A DNA stretch of 64,000 nucleotides, from the NCBI RefSeq assembly GCF_001612615.1, contig NZ_BDAU01000014.1, positions 146,436 through 210,435 on the forward strand, in the 5' to 3' direction. Origin of the DNA: Nocardia amikacinitolerans NBRC 108937 (GTDB lineage Bacteria > Actinomycetota > Actinomycetes > Mycobacteriales > Mycobacteriaceae). The position numbers and the translations under genes are program-made. Below the pieces are notes generated by a model. That model was not told where the DNA came from. It saw nothing but the letters and a program-made list of their open reading frames with translations, and ran no database searches. This document shows, in pieces, positions 50,801-62,800 of the stretch (position 1 is the first letter of the stretch; the number at the start of each line of letters is the position of its first letter).

Positions 50801-53800
50801 GTTCGATTGCCGCACGGCCGGTTTCGCTCGCGCCGAGCACACTCCACACCTCGGCGAACCCACGATCCGGCGACCCGACGAGCCACCGGCTCAGCCCGTC
50901 GGGTGCGGGGCGCGTGGCGACCGAAACCGGGGGCCGGGAATCAGCGGCACTCGCGGATGCTTCGTCTTCGATTCCGGGCGGGCCGTCGATTTCGCTGCCG
51001 AGCGCGTCCGCAGGCAGCGAGCCGTCGCCGATCTCGGCGGTTCCATCGGCGAGCTTCTTGGCGATCCTTTCCGCCAACCGATTCGGATCGGTATCGGTCA
51101 TGGCGTGGAAGTACCTGGCCAACGCGTCGATGGCGGCGTCGCGCCCGGTCGGCGCCGGCAACCGCCAGGTGCCCTTGCCGTCGTTCTCCAGATAGATGTT
51201 CACCCGGACCGGGCCGACCTTCACCTGGGCGTTGGTGTACTGCGGGCTCGGCCACGGTTCGCGCACCCCATCGAGCGGCTGCGGAATCTGCCGCGTGTGC
51301 AGGCGGTAGGCCACCGCGGCGGGATCGGTCTCCGGCAATCGCGGATTGTTCTGCGCCGCACGGAATCCCACCGCGACCGCATCGGGTTGCAGGTCGACCG
51401 GCTTGGATACCCACCGATTCTCCATCCGGAAGGCGAACCTGGCCTCGTCCCTGAGGTAGAACGCCTCATCCCCGAGCCGGGTGATCCAGTCGTCGAATCC
51501 CTCGCGGACTTTGCCCTCGGCCCGGAACCGCAGGTACTCCGACAGGAAGGTGGCGACGGCGTCGGACAGCGAAGGCTTGCGGCGCGGCCCCTCGGCCACA
51601 TCGCGGGAGAGTTCGACCGTGGACGGGTTGCCGCCGGGTCCCGGCTCGACCGCAACGTAACGAATGCGATGCCCGTCCCACAGGGCGTCGCGCAGCGCGG
51701 GATCGTTGCGGGCCACCTGGTCCAGCGCACCGAGGTGCTCGCCCTTCGGCGCGATCACCAGCAACTCGGGCGTGCTCGACTCCGGCTGGAACCGCAGCAC
51801 ATTCGGGCTCAGCCGCTCACCGTCGGGACGCGCTCGCAGTTCGTCGTCGACGACGCGGCGCACCAACTCGTGACTCACCGATTCGGTGGACGGCGCCGAA
51901 TCCATCTCGGGGACAGCGACATTGCGTGGCGAACCCCAGTGCACACCGTCCTGTTCGGTCGAGTCGGCGAAACGGAGGACGTCGAAGGCGATCTCGGCAC
52001 GCTGGGCGCCCACCTTCTCCACGTACTTGCGAACGGCGGCACGCCCCGCCTCTTCCGCGACCTTCTCCGGCGACGGCGCCTCGGGATCGCGTGCGAGCGC
52101 ACGCTCGGCCTTGCGGTACGCCTCGTCGTAAGCCGCGGTGTACGCCGCCTCGGCCGGACCGAACGGAATGTAGCGGCCCTCGGCCCGCTTCTCCGGGAAA
52201 CGCCGGATCTCCTCGGTGTAGGTGCGGGCCTGCCGGTCGAGCGCCTGCGGGCTGTCGTCGGCGACCGGCGCGCGCTCGGCCGCACCCTCCGGCGCGAGAT
52301 CGGGTCGAAGGCCGTGCGCGCGGTCCCACTCCGCCCCGGCGTACTGAGCCGGAGTAAGCCCGTCGATGCGCGCTCCCGAGGCGTCTATGATCGCGCGGAC
52401 CGCCCGTAGACCAGCGCGGTAGGCGGCGGCGTTCCGCATCTCTCGACCCACCCCGCTGTTCTTGCCGTACACCTGCTCGACGGTCTTCGTCGCCTCGGTG
52501 TACGCGTCGAGGAAGGCCCGTTCCAGCGGGTCGTCGATGCGCCGCTTGCCCTTGACCCGCCCCGAGCCGAAGTGGTACCCCTCGATTCCGGCATTGGCCG
52601 CCGCGACACGGCGGTACTGGAAGTCCATCGCGTACGCTTCGGCCCTGCGGTCCAGCCGGTCCGCGATATAGGCGTCTCGGTGCAGCGACAGCCTGTCCGG
52701 AACCCGGTCCGCGCCAAGGGCATCCAATTCGGCCGCGACCGCGGCGCGCACCAGCGCAGCCACTTGGGTCTGCGCGCCCCCGTAGTACGGGAGGACGACG
52801 GTGTTCGTCGCCCGGTCGTAGCCCGGCGTCCGCCCGACGCCTTCCTGCCGTTCGATGACGGCGGCCGGGTCATCGGTGAAGCGGATCCGCACACCGTGAC
52901 GGTCGAGGGCGGCGGCCGCCCACTCACCGATCTGCCTGGCCCCCTTCGTCAGATCCGCGAGGAGCCTTTGGTTGCGGGAGGCGGCGAGGTTCGCCAGCCT
53001 GCCCGTCTCGGCGGTGTTGGGACCGACCGGCACGGTGCGCTGTCCGGACTCGGTGGTTTCCGGTGTGCTCGCGGCCGGTCGGCGCACGAATATCGCACCC
53101 GATTCGCCGAGCTGGATACCGGGACGTCGCATTTCATGGCCGCCGTCCCGGGTGGGTTGCGACAGGTCGCGACCAACGGCGTCGGCGATCTTGCCCTCGA
53201 GCCGTGCCCGCTCGCCGTCCAATCGGTCATGCCAGTCGGACAGCTCGGTGAGCAACGCGTCGGCGAGGGAACCGTCATCGACGACCGCTCGCTTGCGCGT
53301 GATGCTCCGCAGTTCGGCGATGATCGACGCCGGATCGGATCCGAGATCGAAGTCGTCGGGAATCCGCATGCGCCGCCTGCGCTGCTCGACCGTCTGATCG
53401 AAGGCGAACTGGACGAGTGCCTGCGCCCGCCGGACGTCCGCGTGCTCGCGGAGCAGGCTCTCGACCCGACGCGCCGCCTCCGGGGTGGACGGCACATACT
53501 CGTCCGTCCCTTCGGGAACAACCGTGCGCTGCAGGGCATCCCACTCGCCACCGGCGATGTCACCGAGACTCGCGCCGCCGTCGGTGAAGAACGGCGAGTC
53601 GAACAGGTCGGTCGCCAACAGCGCCGCGACGCCCGCCTCGCGAGCGATCGCCCGGAGTCGCTCCGCGTCCGTATCTCCGCCGGCCCGCCGGGCGGCGGCG
53701 AGGGCGGATTCGTACGCGGCCAGGTATCGCTGCTCCAACGCCTTCCGGTAGTCGCGGTCCGTCAGCGATTCGGACGGCGCGACTTCCGGAGTGCCGAAAT

Positions 53801-56800
53801 CCCGGTGGAACAGGGCCTGTATGCCGAATGCGTCGGCCTCGGCGCGCAGCCGGGAGGCGATATAGGCGTCGCGGTCCATCGCCCGGATACGCGACGGCGT
53901 CACCTCGAGCCGCCCGGTGCGCACCGCGTCCGCCAACGCCGCCGCGCGCACGATCGCCGCGGCCTGCACCTGCTGGTCGCGATCGCGCGCACCGACGACG
54001 ATGTCCATCGTCGCCCCGTCGAAGCTGTCGGCATCGGCCGACCGTCCGCCGTCGAAGCGCACGCCCGCACGCACGTCGGCGAGCACTTCCATTGCCGCAC
54101 GGCCCGTTTCGCTGCCGCGGAGCACTTCCAAGACCTCGGCATACCGAGGATCCGGCGCGGCGGCGCGCCACGAGCTCAGTCCATCCGGCTCGGAGTGCGC
54201 GGCCACGGGGACCGAGGGAGAAGCGTCGGCAGCGTCGTCCGCGTCGGGGTCGGCGGGGTTCGCGCCGTCCTGGACGGGCTCGTTGCCGAGCGGCTCGGGT
54301 GTCCTGCTCGCACGCGCGTCACCCCAGTAGGCGCCGTCGGACTCGTCCGCGCGAGCGGCCCGCACGACGTCGACGATCAGTTCGGCGTTGTCGATTCCCA
54401 CCTTGTCGACGTGGCGGCGGATCGCGAGTTCTCCGGCCTCCCTGGCGACCAACTCCGGTGGCCGCGACGACTTCTCACGTGCCAGTGCCCGTTCCGCCTT
54501 GCGGTACGCGCGGTCGTAGGCGTCGGAGTACGCCTCTTCCACCGGGCTGCGCGGTATGCCCGAGCCCTCGCCATCGGCGCGCAATTCCCGCACCAGTTCG
54601 ACCTCAGCCACCAGCGCGTGGACGCGCCGCCTAGACGACGCGGATGCCTCCGTGTCGGCGAGCGGCACGGCCGCACCCGGGGCGATGCCGTGCGCGCGAT
54701 ACCACTGGTCGGAGAACCGCTGGGTGAAATTCCGCCCGTCGACCTCGGGCACCAGCTCGTCGAGGTTGTCGCGCACCGCCCGGACGGCGGCCCGATGAGA
54801 GGCGGCGTCGAGCAGCCGGTCCGTGATCGCCGGGTCGTCGCGATAGGCCCTGGCCAGAGCATCGCCTGCCCGATCGAACGCCCAGAGGTAGGTCTTCGCC
54901 AACGATCCGGCCATGGACCCGATCATGTTGTCATCGGTGAACTGGTGGTTCGCCGCGAATCCCAGCGCCGCGGCATCGGCCTGGTGATCAAGCATCAGGT
55001 CGATGTACTCCGTGCGCGACATGCCGAGCTGCGGTAGCGGCCCGTGCGGCGACGTGGCATGCAGCTCGGCGAGGCGGGCGGCGCGGATCAGCGCGATGGC
55101 CCGCTGGCGCGGATTGTCGCCTTCACGCAGCACCACCGTGTTCGTCGACGGGTCGTAGGACTCCTCCAGCCCCACCTCCACGTAGTCGCGGCTGGCTTGG
55201 TACGAACGCGGTTCGGAGGTGTAGAGCACCCGCACACCGTGGCGCCGCAGCGTCTGGGCCGCCCATCGACCGATGTCGTGGCGGTGATCACCGAGCAGCT
55301 CGGCGACCCGACCCGAGGCCTTCGCCACCAGATCCGCCAATTCCGTTCGCGCGGAGTCGTCTTCGGGACGAACCGCGGGCGCACCCGAATCGGCAGGTCG
55401 CGGCGGCAGGCCCACGTCCGTGTGATCATCGCCGACGAACACGACGCCGTCCGCGGCGACGTGGACCGTGATCGGCTCCCCGGCACCGAGATCGCGCCGC
55501 ACCGCCGCGGCGAGATCGTCGCCGAGCGCGCGGCGCCGCTCGGTCAGATCGACGTGGCGTGCGGTCAGTTCGGCGAGGACGGCAGAGTCGGCCCTGGCGC
55601 CGAGCCCACGCGGACCGTCGGGGCCACGCAGCCGCGCCGACACGTCCTGCCGATCGAGCGGGCCTGAATTATCTCGCAGTCGAGCGACATCGCCCAGTCG
55701 CGCGGCCACGCGGTCCCAATCCGCCTCGACCCGTGCGAGTTCGCGTCCGACGGCCGCGCGCTTCCTGCCGATGTCCTCCAGCGTCCCCGCCGCGTCCCGC
55801 GTGGTCGGCGCGTATTCGCGCAGCCCGTCCGGTGCGGTGATGCGGTGCTGGGCGTCCCAGAACTCGGCCGCGGCCCTCCGGTGCGCGTGCGCGGGTCCGT
55901 CCGGTGCGTCGAATTCGCCACCCGCCAGCAGTGCGTCGACGCCCGCCTGCCGCGCTCGTTCGAGCAGTGCGGGATCGACCTCCGAATCCTGCTGTCGCGC
56001 GGCGATTTCGGCATCGAAGGCGGTCAGGTAGGTCGCCTCCAGCCGCTGCCGCGCGGCGGGGTCGGTGACCGGATTCGCGGCGGTGTCGTATCCGACCAGC
56101 TCGAGTTCGCGATGGAACTCGGCCTGCCTGCCCAGCGCCAGCGCCTCGGCGCGGACGCGCGCGGCGATGAAATCGGACCGATCCTGGGCGCGAACGCGCG
56201 AGGGCGTTACCTCGAGGAGACCGGTCCGCACGGCCTCGGCGAGCGTCGCTGCGCGAACGAGGGCGGCGGCCTGCGCGGGATGGCTGCGTTCCCGGGTCCC
56301 GACCGACACCTCCATCGTCCTGCCGTCGAACACATCGACCGATCCGTTCGCGTCGAAACGCACATCGATGTTCAGATCGCGCAGCGCTGCCGCCGCCGCA
56401 CGACCGACGGCACTGAACTCGAGCACCCCTTGCACGTCGTTCGCAGCGGGAAGGCCGGGGCGCACCGTCCACGACTGCCCCAGTGTCCCAGTGGTTTCGG
56501 TCCGCGGATCGGCATCGTGCCGGAATTCCGGGCTGCCCGACGGCGGGGTGGCAGGCTGGTCGGCGGCGGCGATCTCGCCGTGCGATTCCCGCCATGCCCG
56601 CTCGTAGAACTCGGCGTTGGTCGTATCGGAGCCCGTTGGGCGGTGCGCCGCTACATGCGGGCGCAGCGCGTCGAAACCGGCTTGGTTCGCGATCCGGTCC
56701 AATTCGGCTGCGGGGCCACCGATCTCGTTCGCGGCTGCCTCGCGCGCCGCACGGTAGGCATCGAGGTAGACGTGATCGACGACGGTGAGCTCCACCGCGC

Positions 56801-59800
56801 CGCCCAACTGCACGGCCGCGACGATCTCCCAGATGCGGGCCGAGGTCTCCTCGTCGATCTTGCGGTCGACGTAATCCGTCAGCTCCGAACGCATCCGGTC
56901 ACGGGCATCGACCGCGGCATCCTGGCGGCCCGCGAACTCGGCGTGTATCGCGCCGCTCACGATGGCGCGCATGTGCTCGCCGTCGGTGGCGCCCGCGTCG
57001 ATGACCAGCACCTGCCGCGCGGGATAGAACCGCGTCGCGCCGCCGGAACTGTGCTCGATCGTGACACCGTGTCGCCGAAGGGTTTCCAGCGCCCACGCGC
57101 CGACCGCGCTGTCCGGCAATGCCGCCAGGATGGGCTCGAGCCGCTGTCTGGTCGCATCACCTGCCAGATCCGACTCGGCGACGACGGGGCCGGACGACTC
57201 GAACACCCGCGGATCGATCGCATCGACCCGGCGCGCTCGGACCTGGCCGAAGTCGTCGATGCCGAGCGACAGGTGCTCGAACTCGACGGGACCGCCGCGC
57301 AAGAGTTCACGCACGCGCGGATCGGCCGCCGCGGCATCGCGCAGGGCCTGATGCTGGTAGGGCTCCCCGGCTATGACGATCCGGTTCGGCCTGCCCGGAA
57401 GGTGGACGTAGTGGTCGCCGAGCGGACGCGCGTCCGGAGCGTAGGTGGCGAGCACCTCGCGGGCGGCCAAGGCGGTCAGCATGTCGACCTGCCGGTCGTA
57501 GGTCACCTGCGCGTTCTCGCGCCGCGGGACCAGATCGGCCAGGGACAGCAGATCGTGTTCGGTGCGGCGCAGGTCCGCCAGCCGCTCGGGGGTTGTCGCC
57601 GGATCGGCCATCTCGTCACGAACCGGACCGAGGCGATCGGCGATCTCCCGTGCCAACGAGTCCGCTGCCAGATGCGGACGGATGCCGTATCTTGCTGTAC
57701 CGCTGTTGATTTCGTCGGACACCTCGACCAGATCGCGGTGCGCGCGGGCACGATCGGCCGCAGCGGTCCGCAGTGCCGCCGTCGCGGACTGTGCCGGTTC
57801 CGGCGCGATCTCGGCGTCGTAGAACTGGCCGTGGTCGGTACGGGAACGATCCCACTCGGCCCCGTAGTAGTCGGAGTAGTTCCTGCCGTTCGGCCAGACG
57901 TGGGTCTCGATTTCCGCGATCAGGGCCTCGGTCGCCCGTTCGTGGGCACGGCGCGCGAACTCGGCCTCACTCAGCGGCGTTCCGCCTTCCCCGAGCTGCG
58001 GCTGCGCGGCGTACGCGGCGTCGTAGGTGTCCTCGAGGTAGTGCCGGTCACCGAAATAGTCGCCAAGCCGCGGGTCGGCGCGGAACTGTCCGGCAAGCCT
58101 GATCCACTGCGCGACCGCCGCCGCCTCCTCGGCGATCATGGTGCGGATGAACGTCGCACGGTCCATACCGAGATGGCCCGACTCCCCGCGGATGTACCGC
58201 TCGGCGTGGACCGACTCGTGCGCCAGCGACAACGCTTGGCGCACATGATCGTTGCGGCCGGTGTACACGGTGGCCGTCAACGACTCGGCGGCGAACCCAC
58301 CGCTGCGGCGGTCCGCTGCCGCCCGTTCGTATCGCACCCGTACCGACGCGTCGTCCAGCACCCGCAGCACATCGGCGCCGGTCTCGGTGCCCCGCAGCAA
58401 CGCACGCACCTGATCGGAATGCGAATCGAGCGAACGGCCGATCCGGACAGCCAAGTCGGCGGCGGGGCTCGCGTCGGAGTCGGATCCGATGGGGTGCACC
58501 GGGTTTCCCTGCGGGTCGAGCAGGATCGCATAGGTGCCGCGCACTTCCCGCGACACGATGGGCGGGAACCGCTTCGTATAGTCCGCGCCAGGGTCCCGCA
58601 CCATGACGATGCCGTCCGCGCCGTCCGGGTCGCTCTCGTGTCTGAGGACGTAGGCGTGCGCGCCGACGCCGTACTCGTCGACCGGGGCCGCGTACTCGTC
58701 GACCACCAGTGCGATCGAGCCCTCCGGCATGTCGAGGAGCTGCCGTTGGATCGCCTCGTGGTCGGCGAACTGGCGCAGCTGCCCGCCTGTCGCCTCCTGT
58801 ACCTGGGCGGGCGACATGCCGGCGAGTCCGACCGAACCGTTCGGCGGCTCGATCGTCGTGCTGCCGGTCAGCCGCTTGATCAGGCGCAGCGCGAGTTCAG
58901 CGCAGCGGCCGCGGTTCGCCTCGTGCGCGGTGACAGCGTCGGGAGTCTGCGCGTCGTCGGCGTCCTGAGGTTCGTCGATGGCATCCGGCGAGTCGTCGTC
59001 GGAGTGCTCGACGAACTCCGCGTTTTCGACATGCTGGTGGACATCGGCATCGGGAAGGGCGCCGTCCACGGGAGCCGTGCCGTCGGCCACCACGCCGTTC
59101 GCTTCGTTCCAGTCCCTGGTGTAGACGCCGACATAGTCGGTGACTCCACCGTCGGAGGTCTGGAGGTAGGCACGGATGCCCGCCGCACCGAAGTCGAGCG
59201 CCGGGTCCCGCATGGGGTCGTCGAGGCGCCGCTGCCGCGAGAACCCGGTCATCCTATTCAGTGCCCGACGCGACATCCCGGGGCGTGCTGCGTCGCTAGC
59301 CCCTTCCAGATCGCCGATCGGAACGACGTGCCCGCGGGCCCGCAACTGCTTGACGAACTCGGCTTCCAGCGCGTGCGCGCGGCTCTCCTGCCGGAACATC
59401 GCGTCGACGTAGTCGCCGCGTGCCGTCGTCAACGGATGCGGTGACAATCCCTCCGCGGCATCGCGCAGGTGGGCGGCGGCATGCACCATATCGATGGCCT
59501 GCCGCACCTCCGACGTCCGGTAATCGAGAACGAGCGTCCTGCGCTCCGGGTAGTAGCGCGGCTCCGCGTCCAGTTCGTGTAGCACGCGAACGTTGTTGCG
59601 TCGCAACATGTCCTCGGCCCACACGCCGATATCGGTGCTCTCCAGCAGCTGCCGGACCCGCGTGATCCGATCCGCCGACTCCTCGCCGGCGGTATCACCC
59701 GGCATCCCCACCGGTACGGCGGGCTCGTCCTCGGAAGTCCCATCCAACGCTTCGTCGACGACGTCTGCCACCGCGTCGCGACCGAGCGGTGTCACCTCGA

Positions 59801-62800
59801 CGTTCGCGTCCGGCCCCGGCTCGGTGACCTCGATCAACCGCAGGTCCAGATCGGGACGACCCAGCACGGACGCGAGTTCCTGGCGGCTCGCCAAAGCCTC
59901 GGCGAGCGCTGCGGCGTGCTCCCGTTCGAGCGCGACGACGACCACCCGCGGCGGCTCTCCGGCGACCAGCGCGACGTGCGGGGTGATCGTCTCGGCCCCG
60001 TCGAGTCCGGCCTCCTCGAGTTCGGACGCGAGCACATCCGCGGCCACGGCGGCATTCGCGGCGGTGTCGGCACGGTTGATCAACTCGCCTTGCAGGTGAT
60101 ACTGATCGCCGAGATCGGACAACAGCCGCAGCTTCAGTGCCCGCCCGAGCAGGTCGGCGCGCTGTCGCTCCAGCGCCGCGTCGGGCAGCATGTCCCGGCC
60201 GACATCGGCCCGATCCACACCGAGCCGTTCGGCAAGGGCGGCCAATTCCCGCTCGTTCGCCTCGCGCAGCCTCGGCAGCGTCTCCGCGCGCAGTTCCTGG
60301 TCGATGGCATCGATGGTGTCGATGCCGAGACTGCTTGCGAGATCGTTGATCTGGCCTGCCAAGTCCATCCGGCGTCGTTGGGCGACGACCCGCCGCGTCG
60401 CGTTCTCGGAGACCTCCGCCTCGACCTCGAGCGAACTCCACGCGTGGACATCGGAACCGCCGAGCATGACGGTGTCCCACCCGGCGCCGTAGTACTCGAG
60501 GTAGTTGTTGCCGTCCGCCCACCGATAGGTGGCGATGTAGTCCGCGATGGCGGCCGCGCCCGCTTCCCGTGCGCGGGTGCGGATCTCCTCGTCGGTGAGG
60601 CCGAGGTCGTCGCGCGCCGCCTGCGCGGCTCTGGCGTCGTAGGCGGCGAGGTAGCGCTCGGCGGGCCGGTAGTCCGCGTCGACCGTGTAACCGAGCCCGC
60701 GTAGCTCGCGGGCGAACTCGAACTCGCGTCCGGCCGCGAGGGCTTCCTCGCGGACCATCGACGCGATGTACTCCTCCCTGCCCAGCAGACGAATCCGGTT
60801 GGTCCGGTTGCTGGTTTCGCCTTCCCACGCCATCTGCGCGTGCACGCCCTCGTGCACCAGCGTCAGCGCCTGGCTGATGAGATCCCGTTCACTGATCCGG
60901 ATTTCGGCGACGACAGCTTCCGAGTCGTAGGTGCCATCGGCGAATTCGCTGGTCATCTGGTGCATGAAGTCGACAGAGATCTCGCCGTCGCCGAGAATCG
61001 CGAGGATCTCCCTGCCCACGCTGGTCAGCTCCAGCAGCGAGGTGACCCGATCGGAGTGTTCGCCGAGCGAAAGACCGATGCGCATCGGCAGATCCACGGT
61101 CGGAAGCTGTCCGGAACCGTCGATCGCGAGCGGGTGGACCGGAACGCCGCGGTCGTCGAACAGGATCATGTGGGTCGAGCCGATATCGGAAGGCAAGCGC
61201 GGCGGGAAACCGCGCACGGCGCCCGTCCCCGCGTCGTACACCACGACGCCGTTCCTCTCACGCCTGAGCACGTAGGCATGAGCACCGACACCGTGTTCAT
61301 CCACCGGACGGGTATAGGCATCGACCACCAAGGCCGAAGACCCCTCCGGCATGTCGAGCAGCGCCCGCTCGATCTCCGCGTGATCGGTCACCGCGCGCAA
61401 CTGTCCACCGGCCGCGTCCTGCACCTCGGACGCGGTCATTCCGCCGAGCCCGACGGCCTCGGACGGCAGCCTGATCACCGAACTGCCGGTCAACGCCTTG
61501 ATCAACCGCAACGACAGCTCCGCGCACCGACCGCGATTGCGCTCGGCCGCCGCACGCGACACGGACTCCGGCGAGCGAGCGGCGGCATCCGCGTCATCTC
61601 GCTGCGGCGGCGCCTCGGCCAGCTGGGCGATGGTGGCCGCGAGATCACGGGTTTCCGCGCGCAGCCTTGCCAGCGTGTCCGCGACGCCGCGATCGGTGGC
61701 GAGATCGACCGCGGGCACCTCGAGCGCACCGGCCCAATGGGCGAGTTCCGCGGCGCTCAGGTCCAGGTCGGCGGAGTCGATCGGGGATCGGATCGCGAGG
61801 GCGAGAGCCTCGATCGCGCCCGCGCGCAACAGTGTTCGGACCCGCTGCTCGGCAATCGCTTCCGTGAGCCGCGCTTCGAGCGATGCGTCGAGAGGCACGT
61901 TCATCTGACGGAGCAGCCACGCCTGCGCCATCTCGGGCGACAAAGGTTGCGGGACAAACATATCCGGCGGCGGTGGTGCGAGATCAGGTCGCGATCCCGG
62001 ATCCGAAGCCATTTGCGGCGACGGCGCGGCCCGCCGCGCCAGATCGGCGAGCGCTCGCAACGGATCCGAGCTGTCCGAGAGCGAATCACCCAGTCCGAGA
62101 CTGCCGGACAGCTCGTCGAGGTATGCGCGCTCGGGGTCGGTCAGCGGATCCGGGCTCTGCCGCTCGGGTGTCCGCGATTCGTCGAGGTGGCGTCGCAGCG
62201 CGGCCATCGGGTCGGCCGGATCGCTCGTGCCCACTCGCGGCGGCATCCGCCGGTCGAGATCGTCGTTCCGCGCGCCGCTTCCGGCCGCGAGTCCAGGCCC
62301 GCGCCGGTCGCCGAGCGGACGCGTGGCGATGCCGTTCTTGTCGTAGAAGATGCCCCAGGTGGCCTTCGCGTTCGGAACGTCGGTGGGATCGAACTCGAAC
62401 GGATCCGGTTGCCGCAGCGGGTCGTACACCATGACCTTCTCGGCGTCGGCGTCCCAGTACATGGTGAACGCGTGCGCGCCCGGTTGGCCGTTGGGGACGC
62501 TGCCCCGCTGCTGATTGATGACGATCACAGCGGACCTGCCGCGCATGTAGCGCAGCGCATCGGCGATCGCGTGCTGCCCCGTCCGCCTGCGGCCGGTCCC
62601 CAGCAGGTTCAACGCGGCGAGACGCCCGCGCCGCCACAACGGCGTCAGCTGAGCATCGGCATTGCGCTCGATGTCGCGCCAGTCCATGCCTTCCGGGCCG
62701 ACGCTGTCCGGCGCCGGAACGGTGATGGCGGGGTTGCCGGTGACCTCGGCCGCCTTCCACAGCGCCTGCACACCGCACCCGCCCCCGGTCAGCTCGGGGC

